A DNA stretch of 64,000 bases from Proteobacteria bacterium ST_bin11 (GTDB lineage Bacteria > Pseudomonadota > Gammaproteobacteria > Methylococcales > Methylomonadaceae). The DNA lies in NCBI GenBank assembly GCA_002083615.1, contig MSXO01000006.1:165535-229534 (forward strand). Reading direction: 5' to 3'. The position numbers and the translations under genes are program-made. Position 1 is the stretch's first letter, and each line of letters opens with the position of its first letter. Under the pieces are notes generated by a model, which searched no databases, was not told where the DNA came from, and was given only the letters and a program-made list of their open reading frames with translations. Below, one piece after another: positions 9,274-17,891 of this stretch.

Positions 9274-10374
9274 TTACTCCACGGTTGAATCGAGATGTCG
9301 CTGGGCAATATCGCAGAAGGCATCGAAATCGGCTAAAAATGCATCGGCGATATCCGGATCAAAGTGGCGACCGCCTCCTTGGGCAATAATAGCCTTGACC
9401 TCATCGAAAGCCATCGGCTCCTTGTAGACACGCCGAGAAATCAATGCGTCGAATACATCGGCCAATGCCATTATCCTGGCGGAAACCGGGATGGCATCCC
9501 CCGCCAATCCGTCCGGGTAGCCGCCGCCATCCCATCTCTCATGGTGCCAATGTGCAATTTCCTTGGCCAAAATCAAAAACTCCACAGAGCGGGTGGCATC
9601 ACGCTCGGCCATTTCTATCGCATCGCTGCCCAATTTGGCATGGGTCTTCATAACACTCCATTCTTCGCTGGTTAATTTGCCCGGCTTTTGCAAGATAGCA
9701 TCCGGTATGCCGACTTTGCCTAGATCATGGAGCGGCGCGGAGCGTGTCAGCAATTCGATGTAATGATCGGTCAAGGTCTCGGAAAAACGCGGATGGCCCT
9801 GCAGGGCTAGGGCCAAATGCTGGACGTAACCTTGGGTACGCAAGATGTGATTACCGGTTTCCGGATCGCGAATTTCCGCCAAATGCGCCAAAGCCCGAAT
9901 GCTGACTTGTTGAATCAACTCGTTTTCGCCCATCCGCTTCGCAATCTCGGCCTCGAGATAGGAATTCTCGTCACGTAGCCAATCTCTAGCCTGCTTCAAT
10001 TCCAGTTGAGTGCGGATCCGCGCCAAAACGATGGGCGGCAAAATGGGTTTAGTGATGTAATCGACCGCTCCAACATCCAATCCACGCAGTTCGGACTCCA
10101 TGCTGTCCATCGCCGTGACGAATATCACCGGAATCCCCCGCGTAATCGGATCGGTGCGCAAATGCTCGAATACTTGGTAACCGTCCATGCCCGGCATCAT
10201 CACGTCGAGCAGGATCAAATCGGGATAAGGGTAATTGGCGACCATCTGCAACGCTCTCTCCCCCGAGGTTGCCACTCTGACGCGGTATTGCGGTTGCAGT
10301 AACTCACTAATAACGGTGAGGTTTTCTGGAGAATCGTCGACTACCAGAATGGTTTTGCTGCTTGTATCAAACAT
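9274..10374 (-). CDS. Response regulator with HD-GYP domain, predicted cyclic-di-GMP phosphodiesterase
   Basis: 366 residues. An N-terminal receiver (about 5-120: LVVDDSPEN, LLDVMMPGMDG, TKPILPP) joins through a helical linker to an HD-GYP domain (about 165-345) with HDLGKVGIP and HHERWDGGGYPDGL, the metal-binding and GYP signatures of active c-di-GMP phosphodiesterases of the RpfG type. It is the first gene of the minus-strand signalling operon, 7 bases before the start of the next regulator. The ATG is preceded by a run of G that can serve as ribosome binding site. Activity is predicted to be controlled by phosphorylation of the receiver, perhaps by the hybrid kinase at the operon's far end. 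Confidence 0.92.
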   Translation of the reverse strand: MFDTSSKTILVVDDSPENLTVISELLQPQYRVRVATSGERALQMVANYPYPDLILLDVMMPGMDGYQVFEHLRTDPITRGIPVIFVTAMDSMESELRGLDVGAVDYITKPILPPIVLARIRTQLELKQARDWLRDENSYLEAEIAKRMGENELIQQVSIRALAHLAEIRDPETGNHILRTQGYVQHLALALQGHPRFSETLTDHYIELLTRSAPLHDLGKVGIPDAILQKPGKLTSEEWSVMKTHAKLGSDAIEMAERDATRSVEFLILAKEIAHWHHERWDGGGYPDGLAGDAIPVSARIMALADVFDALISRRVYKEPMAFDEVKAIIAQGGGRHFDPDIADAFLADFDAFCDIAQRHLDSTVE

Positions 10375-10669
10375 TGCCCCCCCGAGAATGGCCGATCTTA
10401 TTATTAATGACCTGAAAAATTCATCGACGTCACCAAGGCAGCAATGAAATCAATAATTGCGCGATAATAAACAAAAATACCAAAAAAGTGATGTTTGAAT
10501 GCAAAAGCTGCGTTAATTCGATCAAATTTTTGATCTTAACCACTTTATTCCTACATTTGTCCACCGCAAGACAGCCAAAAGGCGCTTATTCGGTGCCCAA
10601 CTACAACTCCTCTGGCTTGCGCGGTGAAAAGGACCGATAATTCCGGCTTTTTTCGTTTGCCGGATTTCC
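10375..10669. promoter_or_regulatory. Divergent control region between the signalling operon and tgt, with palindrome
   Basis: Both flanking genes read outward, so promoters for each must lie in these 295 bases. The middle is AT-rich. A perfect inverted repeat GATCAAA-tt-TTTGATC lies at 10520-10535 and is a candidate operator. A second inverted pair, TCCGGC and GCCGGA, lies just before the tgt start and could fold in its leader. No promoter hexamers are called. Confidence 0.4.
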
Positions 10670-11779
10670 ATGGAATTCACACTCAAAACCACCGACGGAC
10701 ACGCACGTCGCGGCCAACTGACTTTTGCGCGCGGCGTTGTGGAAACGCCGATCTTTATGCCGGTCGGCACCTATGGCACGGTCAAAGCGTTAACCCCGGA
10801 AGATTTGACCGCGTTGGGGGCGCAAATCATCCTGGGTAATACCTTTCATTTGTTGTTGCGCCCCGGCATGGAGGTCATGAAAGCTCACGGCGACCTGCAT
10901 GATTTCATGCGTTGGCAAAAACCGATCTTGACCGACTCCGGCGGTTTTCAAGTATTTAGTTTAGGTGCATTGCGCAAAATCAGCGAACAAGGCGTCACAT
11001 TTAAATCGCCGGTCAATGGCAGCAAAATATTCATGGGCCCGGAAGAATCGATGCAGGTGCAACGCGATTTAGGTTCGGATATTGTGATGATTTTTGATGA
11101 GTGCACGCCCTATCCGGCCACTTACCAAGAAGCTGCGGACTCGATGCGGCTGTCGCTGCGCTGGGCGGAACGCAGTAAACGCGCGCATGCAGGCAACCCC
11201 GCCGCCTTATTCGGTATTGTGCAAGGCGGTATGTATCCACAATTGCGCGAAGAATCCATAGCCGGCTTGACCGATATCGGCTTTGACGGTTATGCCATTG
11301 GCGGCCTGTCGGTGGGCGAACCCAAGCACGAAATGCTGGCAACGCTGGAGGCGATTCATCTAAAAATGCCGGTGGATAAACCCCGATATTTGATGGGCGT
11401 GGGCACCCCGGAAGATTTGGTAGAAGGCGTTAGACGTGGGATAGATATGTTCGACTGCGTAATGCCGACCCGCAATGCGCGCAATGGCCATTTATTCACC
11501 CGCCACGGCGTCATCAAAATCAGAAACCAACAATACCAATTCGATACCCGGCCCTTAGACGAAGACTGCAGTTGTTACACCTGCCGCAACTACTCGCGCT
11601 CTTATCTTAAGCACTTGGATAAGTGTAAGGAAATGCTGGGCTCCCGGCTTAATACTATTCACAACCTGCACTACTATCTGGAGCTGATGCAAGGCTTGCG
11701 GGACGCGATCGAAAATCAAACCTTCGATGCCTTTGTGGCGGCGTTTTACGACCAACGTGATAGTCGAGTGCCGAGTTAA
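10670..11779 (+). CDS. tgt: tRNA-guanine(34) transglycosylase
   Basis: 369 residues, the usual length for bacterial TGT. It swaps guanine 34 of GUN-anticodon tRNAs (Asp, Asn, His, Tyr) for preQ1 on the way to queuosine. Visible hallmarks: DSGGFQVFSLG with the catalytic Asp region, GGLSVGEP in the substrate-binding barrel, FDCVMPTRNARNGHLFT with the nucleophilic Asp, and the C-terminal zinc site CSCYTCRNYSRSYLKHL with a later His. I chose ATG 10670 because MEFTLKTTDGHARRG is the normal N-terminus; an upstream ATG at 10624 is in another frame. The usual followers yajC-secD are absent, and lpxB faces it from the right. Confidence 0.97.
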   Translation: MEFTLKTTDGHARRGQLTFARGVVETPIFMPVGTYGTVKALTPEDLTALGAQIILGNTFHLLLRPGMEVMKAHGDLHDFMRWQKPILTDSGGFQVFSLGALRKISEQGVTFKSPVNGSKIFMGPEESMQVQRDLGSDIVMIFDECTPYPATYQEAADSMRLSLRWAERSKRAHAGNPAALFGIVQGGMYPQLREESIAGLTDIGFDGYAIGGLSVGEPKHEMLATLEAIHLKMPVDKPRYLMGVGTPEDLVEGVRRGIDMFDCVMPTRNARNGHLFTRHGVIKIRNQQYQFDTRPLDEDCSCYTCRNYSRSYLKHLDKCKEMLGSRLNTIHNLHYYLELMQGLRDAIENQTFDAFVAAFYDQRDSRVPS

Positions 11780-11833
11780 AAGCAGATATTCGCTATAAAA
11801 CTCGGGTGTTTGTCTCAGATTGCATCGGACGAA

Positions 11834-12985
11834 CTAAGGACCGCTCAACATTTCTAAAGCCAATTCCGCCATATTTCTTGAGCCGCCGCCGTCGCCGAGT
11901 TGCTGTTTGACTGCCTGCAATTCGGTAAGACAGCGTTGCCGATAATCGCCATCTGCCAACAATTGCACTATCTCGGCGGCCAAATTGTCAGGGGTCAATT
12001 CTGCCTGAATCAATTCCTTGACGATGGTTTTGCCGGCGATGATATTCGGCAACCCAATAAACGGAATTTTCACCAAGCGCTTGCCCAGCCAGTAACTGAA
12101 GCCGGCCAACCGGTAAACAATGACCATCGGCACGCCCAGTAAGGCAATTTCCAGCGAGGCGGTGCCGGAGGTGGTCATTACCGCATCGCAACATTGAATG
12201 GCATCATAGGGCTGCTGTTTTACTATCTTGATGGCAAGCGCACTATCGCCCAAATGCGCAGCCAATTCCGCATCGCTGATCGAATCCGCTTGCGGCAGGA
12301 CAAACTGCAATTCCGGGCGTTGCGCCGCCAATTTAGCCGCCGCAGCCAGCATCACCGGCAATATGCGTTTGATTTCGTTACCCCGACTGCCAGGCAAAAT
12401 ACCTACTACCGGCCTGCCAAGGTCCAAGCCGAATAATTCAAAATCTGCGGATCGACTGCGTTGCGGATGGACTTTATCGACCGAGGGGTGGCCGACGTAG
12501 CGTACGGGTACGTGTTCGGCTTCGTAGTATTTGGTCTCGAAGGGAAAGATTACCGCCATCATGTCGATGGCCTTGCCGTAGGTCACTACTCTGCCTGGCC
12601 GCCAAGCCCAAACCTGCGGGCTGACGTAAAACAACACTTTTACACCTCTGCTTTTGGCAAAGCGTGCCAGTTTTAGGTTGAATTCTTTGTAATCAACGCA
12701 GACCAATAAATCGGGTTTTTCCTGGACAATGATTTGTTTGAGCAAATTCAGCGCCCGCCGAATTTCCCCATAATGTTTTAGGATTTCCACCAAACCGATC
12801 ACGCCGATACCCGCCGAATCGTAACGCACGTCGATACCGGCCTGGCGCATTTTCGCACCGCCCATCCCAAGGCCGCGAATCGCTGGAGAGCACTGCTTTA
12901 GCTCGAGAAACATATTGGCGGCGTGTTGATCGCCGGAGGATTCGCCGGCGCTGAACAGCACCGAGTAGTCTGCTTGAATGGTCAT
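11834..12985 (-). CDS. lpxB: Lipid-A-disaccharide synthase
   Basis: 383 residues, matching family length. LpxB condenses UDP-diacyl-glucosamine with lipid X to form the lipid A disaccharide on the inner membrane. Visible family features: N-terminal SAGESSGDQHAANM, the YVSPQVWAWRPGR segment, GILPGSRGNEI and the C-terminal MTTSGTASLE. It is the last gene of the minus-strand group gnnA-gnnB-lpxB, 51 bases after gnnB. In bacteria that make GlcN3N lipid A, LpxB must use substrates with amide-linked chains at position 3, which fits this neighbourhood. Confidence 0.96.
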   Translation of the reverse strand: MTIQADYSVLFSAGESSGDQHAANMFLELKQCSPAIRGLGMGGAKMRQAGIDVRYDSAGIGVIGLVEILKHYGEIRRALNLLKQIIVQEKPDLLVCVDYKEFNLKLARFAKSRGVKVLFYVSPQVWAWRPGRVVTYGKAIDMMAVIFPFETKYYEAEHVPVRYVGHPSVDKVHPQRSRSADFELFGLDLGRPVVGILPGSRGNEIKRILPVMLAAAAKLAAQRPELQFVLPQADSISDAELAAHLGDSALAIKIVKQQPYDAIQCCDAVMTTSGTASLEIALLGVPMVIVYRLAGFSYWLGKRLVKIPFIGLPNIIAGKTIVKELIQAELTPDNLAAEIVQLLADGDYRQRCLTELQAVKQQLGDGGGSRNMAELALEMLSGP

Positions 12986-13036
12986 TTAAGCGTTGTTGGT
13001 GGGCTGGCTTTGCTTAGCCCACCCGACATTTTTGAA

Positions 13037-14134
13037 CTAAGTTGGGAAAACACCGCGAATCACATCGACGATTAGCTTGACGGTATCGTCGCTGAGATTA
13101 GAGCAGATCGGCAAAGAAAAACAGCGCGCCGCCACCGATTCGGTGACAGGCAAGGACAAGCCGGCACACTCTTCCTTGAAGACATTTTGCTGATGGAGCG
13201 GCACCGGATAATAAACCGCACAGCCGATCTTTTGCTCTTGCAAAGCCTTCATCACCTCGTCGCGACGGTCGGATAACAAGGTATATTGATGATAGACATG
13301 TTTACCAACGCCATCCTCATGAGGCGTCGTCAACGGCAAATCCGCCATCAGTTCGGAATACAAATGCGCGGCATGGCGACGGGCTGCATTGTATTGATCG
13401 ATGCGTTTTAATTTGGCGCGTAACACCACGGCTTGCAACTCGTCCAACCGGCTGTTGTAGCCGATGACATCGTGGTAGTAGCGAACATCCGAACCGTGAT
13501 TACGGTATTGCTTGATCTTCGCTGCAGTCTCGTCTGAATCGGTGGTTACCAAACCGCCGTCGCCGAAGCAGCCCAGATTTTTACTGGGAAAGAAGCTGAA
13601 CCCGGCGGCGTTGCCGAAACTACCGGTTTGCTTATCATGCACTGTTGCGCCGAAGGATTGCGCGCAATCTTCAATCAATTTCAAACCGTGCTTATCGCAA
13701 ATCGCTTTGATAGCGGGCAAATCGGCGGGCTGGCCGAATAAATGCACCGGCATTACGGCCTTAGTTTTGGCGGTAATTGCTTTTTCGATATTGGCCGGGG
13801 TGATATTAAAAGTGCCAGGATCGATGTCGACAAATACTGGCTTGGCACCGACATATTTGATCGCTTCGGCGGTGGCGATAAAGGTAAACGCGCTGGTAAT
13901 GACTTCATCGCCGGCGCCTATGCCTTCGGCTAATAAAGCCAGATGCAATGCATCGGTACCCGAGGCACAGCCAATAGCATGTTTAACACCCAGATAGGCA
14001 GCGGCTTCTTTTTCGAAAGCCTGAACATTCGGCCCCAGGATAAACGCGCAGTTGTTAAGGGTTTCTGTGAAACCGCCGACGATTTCATCTTGAATGTCTG
14101 CATATTGCGCTTGCAGATTGACCATGGGGATCAT
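13037..14134 (-). CDS. gnnB: DegT/DnrJ aminotransferase, predicted UDP-GlcNAc3N synthase
   Basis: 365-residue PLP-dependent sugar aminotransferase. The PLP lysine lies in FFPSKNLGCFGDGG, and the family signature GCASGTDALHLAL is near residue 55. Placed 12 bases after a Gfo/Idh-type oxidoreductase and directly before lpxB, it matches the GnnA/GnnB pair characterised in Acidithiobacillus ferrooxidans. There GnnB transfers an amino group from glutamate to the 3-keto sugar made by GnnA, giving UDP-GlcNAc3N, the precursor of lipid A with amide chains at position 3. The fold is certain; the specific substrate is inferred from context. A related enzyme for surface-sugar synthesis (WbpE-like) is the alternative. 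Confidence 0.85.
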   Translation of the reverse strand: MIPMVNLQAQYADIQDEIVGGFTETLNNCAFILGPNVQAFEKEAAAYLGVKHAIGCASGTDALHLALLAEGIGAGDEVITSAFTFIATAEAIKYVGAKPVFVDIDPGTFNITPANIEKAITAKTKAVMPVHLFGQPADLPAIKAICDKHGLKLIEDCAQSFGATVHDKQTGSFGNAAGFSFFPSKNLGCFGDGGLVTTDSDETAAKIKQYRNHGSDVRYYHDVIGYNSRLDELQAVVLRAKLKRIDQYNAARRHAAHLYSELMADLPLTTPHEDGVGKHVYHQYTLLSDRRDEVMKALQEQKIGCAVYYPVPLHQQNVFKEECAGLSLPVTESVAARCFSLPICSNLSDDTVKLIVDVIRGVFPT

Positions 14135-14146
14135 AGTGGCAGCTCT

Positions 14147-15085
14147 TTATCGATGTGTTAAGAATTTAGAGATTTCTATCGCGGTAGCAAGGGCTTTGCG
14201 GCCCGCTTCGCCAGGAACCAACGGATTTTCGCCGGTCTTGATGCAATTGACAAAATGTTTAATCTCATCAAGCAAGGCATCGCCACTTTCGAATACCGAT
14301 TCCTCGGTGACGATTTCCGGAATTCCGGGAAACATTTCCTTCTCGCCGGTTCGATGTTTAATCAAAACGCGGTTCTGAAAATCAACGGAAATATAGGAAC
14401 ACGGGCGAAACATGCGCATCTTGCGTTCCATTTTCATACTGATACGGCTGGCCGTGACGTTGGCCACGCAGCCGTTTTTAAATGTGATACGGGCATTGGC
14501 GATGTCGGTACCCTGGGTCAATACTGCCGTACCGCTGGCGTCTATTTTTTCTACTTCCGAATCCACCAGCGCCATAATGATATCGATGTCATGAATCATC
14601 AGATCTAGCACGACGCTGACATCGTTGGCACGCGGATTAAACGGCGACAAGCGGTGCGACTCGATGAACAGCGGCTTGTCTTCCATTTTTTCCAAACCGC
14701 GCACGGCTGGATTGAAGCGTTCCAAATGCCCAACCTGCAAAATCACGTTTTTTTCCTTCGCGATAGCGATTAGCTCATCGGCTTCTTCCACGGTCGCCGT
14801 AATCGGCTTTTCCACCAAAACGTGGGTGCCGGCAATTAAAAAATCCTTGGACACGCTGTGGTGGTAGATGGTGGGCACCACGATACTAACCGCGTCTACT
14901 TTACCGAGTAATTCGTGATAATCCGTCAAGGCTTGCGCACCGGTTTTTTCGGCAACTTGTTGAGCCGCCTCGGCATTGATGTCGACCACCGCCACCAATT
15001 CGCAATCCTTCAGTGATGCGTATTTTTCCGCATGAAACTTCCCTAAATACCCGGCACCTATCACGGCACATTTCAGTTTATTCAT
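14147..15085 (-). CDS. gnnA: Gfo/Idh/MocA-family oxidoreductase, predicted UDP-GlcNAc 3-dehydrogenase
   Basis: 312 residues from ATG 15085. The N-terminus KCAVIGAGYLGKFHAEKYAS is a Rossmann NAD(P)-binding motif, and VEKPITATVEEA is the EKP motif of the Gfo/Idh family. The longer frame from 15154 adds 23 residues before the Rossmann strand and is unlikely. In A. ferrooxidans, GnnA oxidises position 3 of UDP-GlcNAc, and the aminotransferase GnnB then acts on the product. Here the gene is followed by gnnB and lpxB on the same strand, the same pathway neighbours. The lpxA that lies beside these genes in A. ferrooxidans is not next door: the upstream gene is an unrelated porin on the other strand. 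Confidence 0.85.
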   Translation of the reverse strand: MNKLKCAVIGAGYLGKFHAEKYASLKDCELVAVVDINAEAAQQVAEKTGAQALTDYHELLGKVDAVSIVVPTIYHHSVSKDFLIAGTHVLVEKPITATVEEADELIAIAKEKNVILQVGHLERFNPAVRGLEKMEDKPLFIESHRLSPFNPRANDVSVVLDLMIHDIDIIMALVDSEVEKIDASGTAVLTQGTDIANARITFKNGCVANVTASRISMKMERKMRMFRPCSYISVDFQNRVLIKHRTGEKEMFPGIPEIVTEESVFESGDALLDEIKHFVNCIKTGENPLVPGEAGRKALATAIEISKFLTHR

Positions 15086-15324
15086 AAACGACCTAAGCTT
15101 GATTCGCGGATTCCCAGCCTTTGACAGACGCGCGCCGGGCATAAAACCGTTCATTGTAACATTAGATTCTGTGTTGAATAAGCCGCACCGTCGCTCGTAA
15201 GCAGCTCTTTCAACTCACCAGGCCAATATCCACCAACTTGTAATGCTTACAAAAGCAACTAACCTTGCCTCATGACTATAACTCCTGAACAAACGTAGTC
15301 TTAAGCTTACACCCAGAGACCGAT

Positions 15325-16773
15325 ATGCATCCAAGAAACCAGCTAATAGCTACCGTCCTGATTAGTCTGGCAGCCCACTCCGACACCCAGGCAACGGTCG
15401 CTGACGATGAGCATATTCGTCAGATTGTCAAAGGTGTGCTGCAGGAAAAAGACCAGAAGATCGAACAGTTGGAAGCCCGCATCAGGCAACTGGAGCAAGA
15501 AAGAAACGCTTCTGTCTCCAGTGCGCCAAACCAAACAGTCACGCCAGCCTTAGAACCGGTCCCCGCACCTGTTAAGACCGCCACAAAAGGCAAACCGGAA
15601 CCGACCGTTGATACCAAATTACAAGCCCTGGACAAAAAAATCGCCGCACTCAAAGAAGCCGCAGAAGCCAACGGCCTACAGATGAGCGGCTTTTTCGACA
15701 TTAACGCGAAAACCGGCAATTCCACCGACCAGACCTTCAGTGTCGGCTCGGTGGAATTGGATCTGGATTATGTCCACGATGACCACTTTGGTGCCAGCTC
15801 GGCCTTGGTCTTATGCGGCAATTCATCGAATGCGGATTATGGCGCCCCCAGCGCGGTATTTTGCGGCAATAGCGGCCCCGGTGCATTGAGCGGCGGCAGT
15901 AGCATGGCCGGCATCGCTGTCGCACTGATTGACTTCCATTCGTTCAATGATCGTATTCCGCCACGGGGTCGGATTTTTAACAACAAAGGTTTTCATCTCC
16001 AAGCCGGGCGTTTCGACTTACCGTTCGGTAACGACTACCAATATTTTGCCAACAAGGACCGCATCACTGTTACCGCACCCTTAACCACATCCCGTATGCA
16101 AATGGGTGGATACAATGCCGACGGTATTCGCTCCTACGGTACCTGGGATGTCGTTAATTATTCGGTGTTCTGGACCGATTCGCTCTACGCCAACGACGGC
16201 CATACAATCGGCGGCCGGGCGGGTCTGGCCTTGGGGCAAAATACCTATAAGATCCACAACGCCAACCCCGAAGGCATAGAAATCGGCGTCTCGCATCTGA
16301 GCGAATTAGATGGCGAAAACCAAATCCGCAACACCGTCTATGGTGCAGACCTGAGTATCGGTTACGGCATGTGGCACTTGCAAAACGAGTTTATGCTGTT
16401 GAATGCACATCAACAGGTATTTTTGGATGGCGATGGCAATATTGTGCCTGATCCGGAAAATAGCCCGTTCGGCAAGGGCCATCAGTTGGGCTATCACTCG
16501 ACGCTGACTGTGGATTTGGAAAGCCTGATCAAACACCCTGTGATCGCATTTGCGCGCTATAGCCGCTGGGATCCATCACAGCATTTGGGGCTGGATTTCG
16601 ACGGCAGTACCGTCGCAATTAACGAACTCGCTATGCTCAGCCTTGGATTTAACTACAAGTTAAACGACCATTTACGCATCAAATTTGAGTATAGCGATTC
16701 GCTCGGCACGGAAACAGCAGAACGTTACTTCGACAGAAAACTCGGCATCGCCCAAGTCGTCATGTCTTTCTAA
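15325..16773 (+). CDS. Outer-membrane porin-like protein with N-terminal coiled coil
   Basis: 482 residues. A short cleavable-type signal sequence (hydrophobic to about residue 24) is followed by a charged coiled coil (IRQLEQE region, about 30-65), a Pro/Thr/Lys linker, and from about residue 115 a long domain of alternating polar and aromatic strands ending in Phe (VVMSF), typical of an outer-membrane beta barrel. The layout resembles LbtU-type or DUF3573-like porins, but no exact family is claimed. It begins a plus-strand group and is followed after 2 bases by a tetraheme cytochrome, so a role in moving electrons or metal substrates across the outer membrane is plausible but unproven. Confidence 0.72.
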   Translation: MHPRNQLIATVLISLAAHSDTQATVADDEHIRQIVKGVLQEKDQKIEQLEARIRQLEQERNASVSSAPNQTVTPALEPVPAPVKTATKGKPEPTVDTKLQALDKKIAALKEAAEANGLQMSGFFDINAKTGNSTDQTFSVGSVELDLDYVHDDHFGASSALVLCGNSSNADYGAPSAVFCGNSGPGALSGGSSMAGIAVALIDFHSFNDRIPPRGRIFNNKGFHLQAGRFDLPFGNDYQYFANKDRITVTAPLTTSRMQMGGYNADGIRSYGTWDVVNYSVFWTDSLYANDGHTIGGRAGLALGQNTYKIHNANPEGIEIGVSHLSELDGENQIRNTVYGADLSIGYGMWHLQNEFMLLNAHQQVFLDGDGNIVPDPENSPFGKGHQLGYHSTLTVDLESLIKHPVIAFARYSRWDPSQHLGLDFDGSTVAINELAMLSLGFNYKLNDHLRIKFEYSDSLGTETAERYFDRKLGIAQVVMSF

Positions 16774-16775
16774 TC

Positions 16776-17282
16776 ATGAAGAAACTCCTACAGAAATCCT
16801 TACTGGCCAGCATCACCGCCCTTCCTTTGCTGCTGTTCGTTGGCGGCGCGCACACTGCCAACGAAAATCCACACCTTGTTTCCAAACAAACACCCCAAGC
16901 CGGCTGCGCCGATTGTCATACCGCGACACCGGAAGTAAAGGATGACGGCATTTTACTCACTAAGAACCTCACCGCAGATCAAGCGACGTTCAGCAAGGAC
17001 GGTGTGGCAATGTGTTCCTCGTGCCATAATCCCAACCAAGGCCACAAAGTGGGTTTGAATATTGACTTTCCGGTACCCGCCGACTTGCCGCTGAACGAGG
17101 AAAACGACATCACCTGCCTGACCTGTCACTATACGCACGGCAAATTGGATAGCGAGCGACCGCAAGCCAGTCATAGCTTCATGGATAAACTGATGAATGC
17201 CGAAAGGCTGAAAAAAAGCTTTTTATTACGCCGTAACAACAGCGACGGCGAGCTCTGTTTAACTTGTCATAACGTCAATTAA
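16776..17282 (+). CDS. Periplasmic tetraheme c-type cytochrome
   Basis: 168 residues. A signal peptide (MKKLLQKS, hydrophobic core, cleavage after about residue 27) is followed by four CXXCH heme sites: C44-H48 (CADCH), C80-H84 (CSSCH), C114-H118 (CLTCH) and C161-H165 (CLTCH). Additional His residues near 33, 90, 121 and 133 could be distal ligands. The spacing resembles doubled-CXXCH or NapC/cytochrome-c3-like electron-transfer proteins. It starts 2 bases after the porin gene stop and is followed by a HAMP protein and a chemoreceptor, suggesting one transcript. The redox partner is not identifiable from sequence. Confidence 0.92.
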   Translation: MKKLLQKSLLASITALPLLLFVGGAHTANENPHLVSKQTPQAGCADCHTATPEVKDDGILLTKNLTADQATFSKDGVAMCSSCHNPNQGHKVGLNIDFPVPADLPLNEENDITCLTCHYTHGKLDSERPQASHSFMDKLMNAERLKKSFLLRRNNSDGELCLTCHNVN

Positions 17283-17293
17283 GGTTCCTGCTA

Positions 17294-17875
17294 ATGAACA
17301 CTTCCGATTCCAAACGTAGCCGCGTATTTATCAAAAAAGACTTCCAAGGTCGCTTTATCCTTGGCGCTTTTGCGCTGATATTGCTCGCCGGCTTGTGCTC
17401 GGCGCTACTCATTTACTGGATGACCGGCGGCGACTTACAAGCCCAATCCCAATCGGCGCATGCCAATATCGTCAATGCCGCAGAACGGCTGGGGATATCG
17501 ATTTTGATAGGTAACTTGGTCGCCATTTTGGTTGCCGGCGGCATTGCGGTAAGTACCGTGTTGTATGCCTCGCATAAAATCGCCGGGCCTTTGTACCGCT
17601 TCGAAACTTTGTGCCAAGAAGTAGGCGACGGCAAACTCGATACAGTCACACACTTGCGTGAACACGATCAGTTACAGGATTTAGCGTTATCGTTTTCGAA
17701 CATGGTTGCCAAACTACGCAGCCGCCGCGATCACCGCGCCCGCTTGCTTGCCGAACTTAATCGACAACTCGGCCTCTATGCCCTAAACAACGGCGATGCG
17801 CTCTCCGAAACTCAACACCACGCGGTCGCCTCAATGGCTGCACTGGTAACCGATTTAGAAAAACTAGAAAAATAA
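17294..17875 (+). CDS. HAMP-domain membrane protein
   Basis: 193 residues with two membrane helices (about 22-45 and 72-95) and a short periplasmic loop of roughly 25 residues, then a HAMP-like linker beginning at HKIAGPLYRFE and a coiled-coil end. There is no kinase, cyclase or methyl-accepting domain. KIAGPLYR followed by a Gly-Asp turn is typical of HAMP proteins found next to multiheme cytochromes. It sits 11 bases after the cytochrome gene and 16 before a chemoreceptor, so it may carry a redox or membrane signal to that receptor, or shape the cytochrome complex. Function is inferred. Confidence 0.75.
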   Translation: MNTSDSKRSRVFIKKDFQGRFILGAFALILLAGLCSALLIYWMTGGDLQAQSQSAHANIVNAAERLGISILIGNLVAILVAGGIAVSTVLYASHKIAGPLYRFETLCQEVGDGKLDTVTHLREHDQLQDLALSFSNMVAKLRSRRDHRARLLAELNRQLGLYALNNGDALSETQHHAVASMAALVTDLEKLEK

Positions 17876-17891
17876 CCTTTGTTGAGCCTAT

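Noticed and set aside
9267..9323. Longer start for the receiver protein
   Set aside because: It would overlap the HD-GYP gene by about 50 bases and add residues before the receiver strand; the ATG at 9266 has GGAG upstream.
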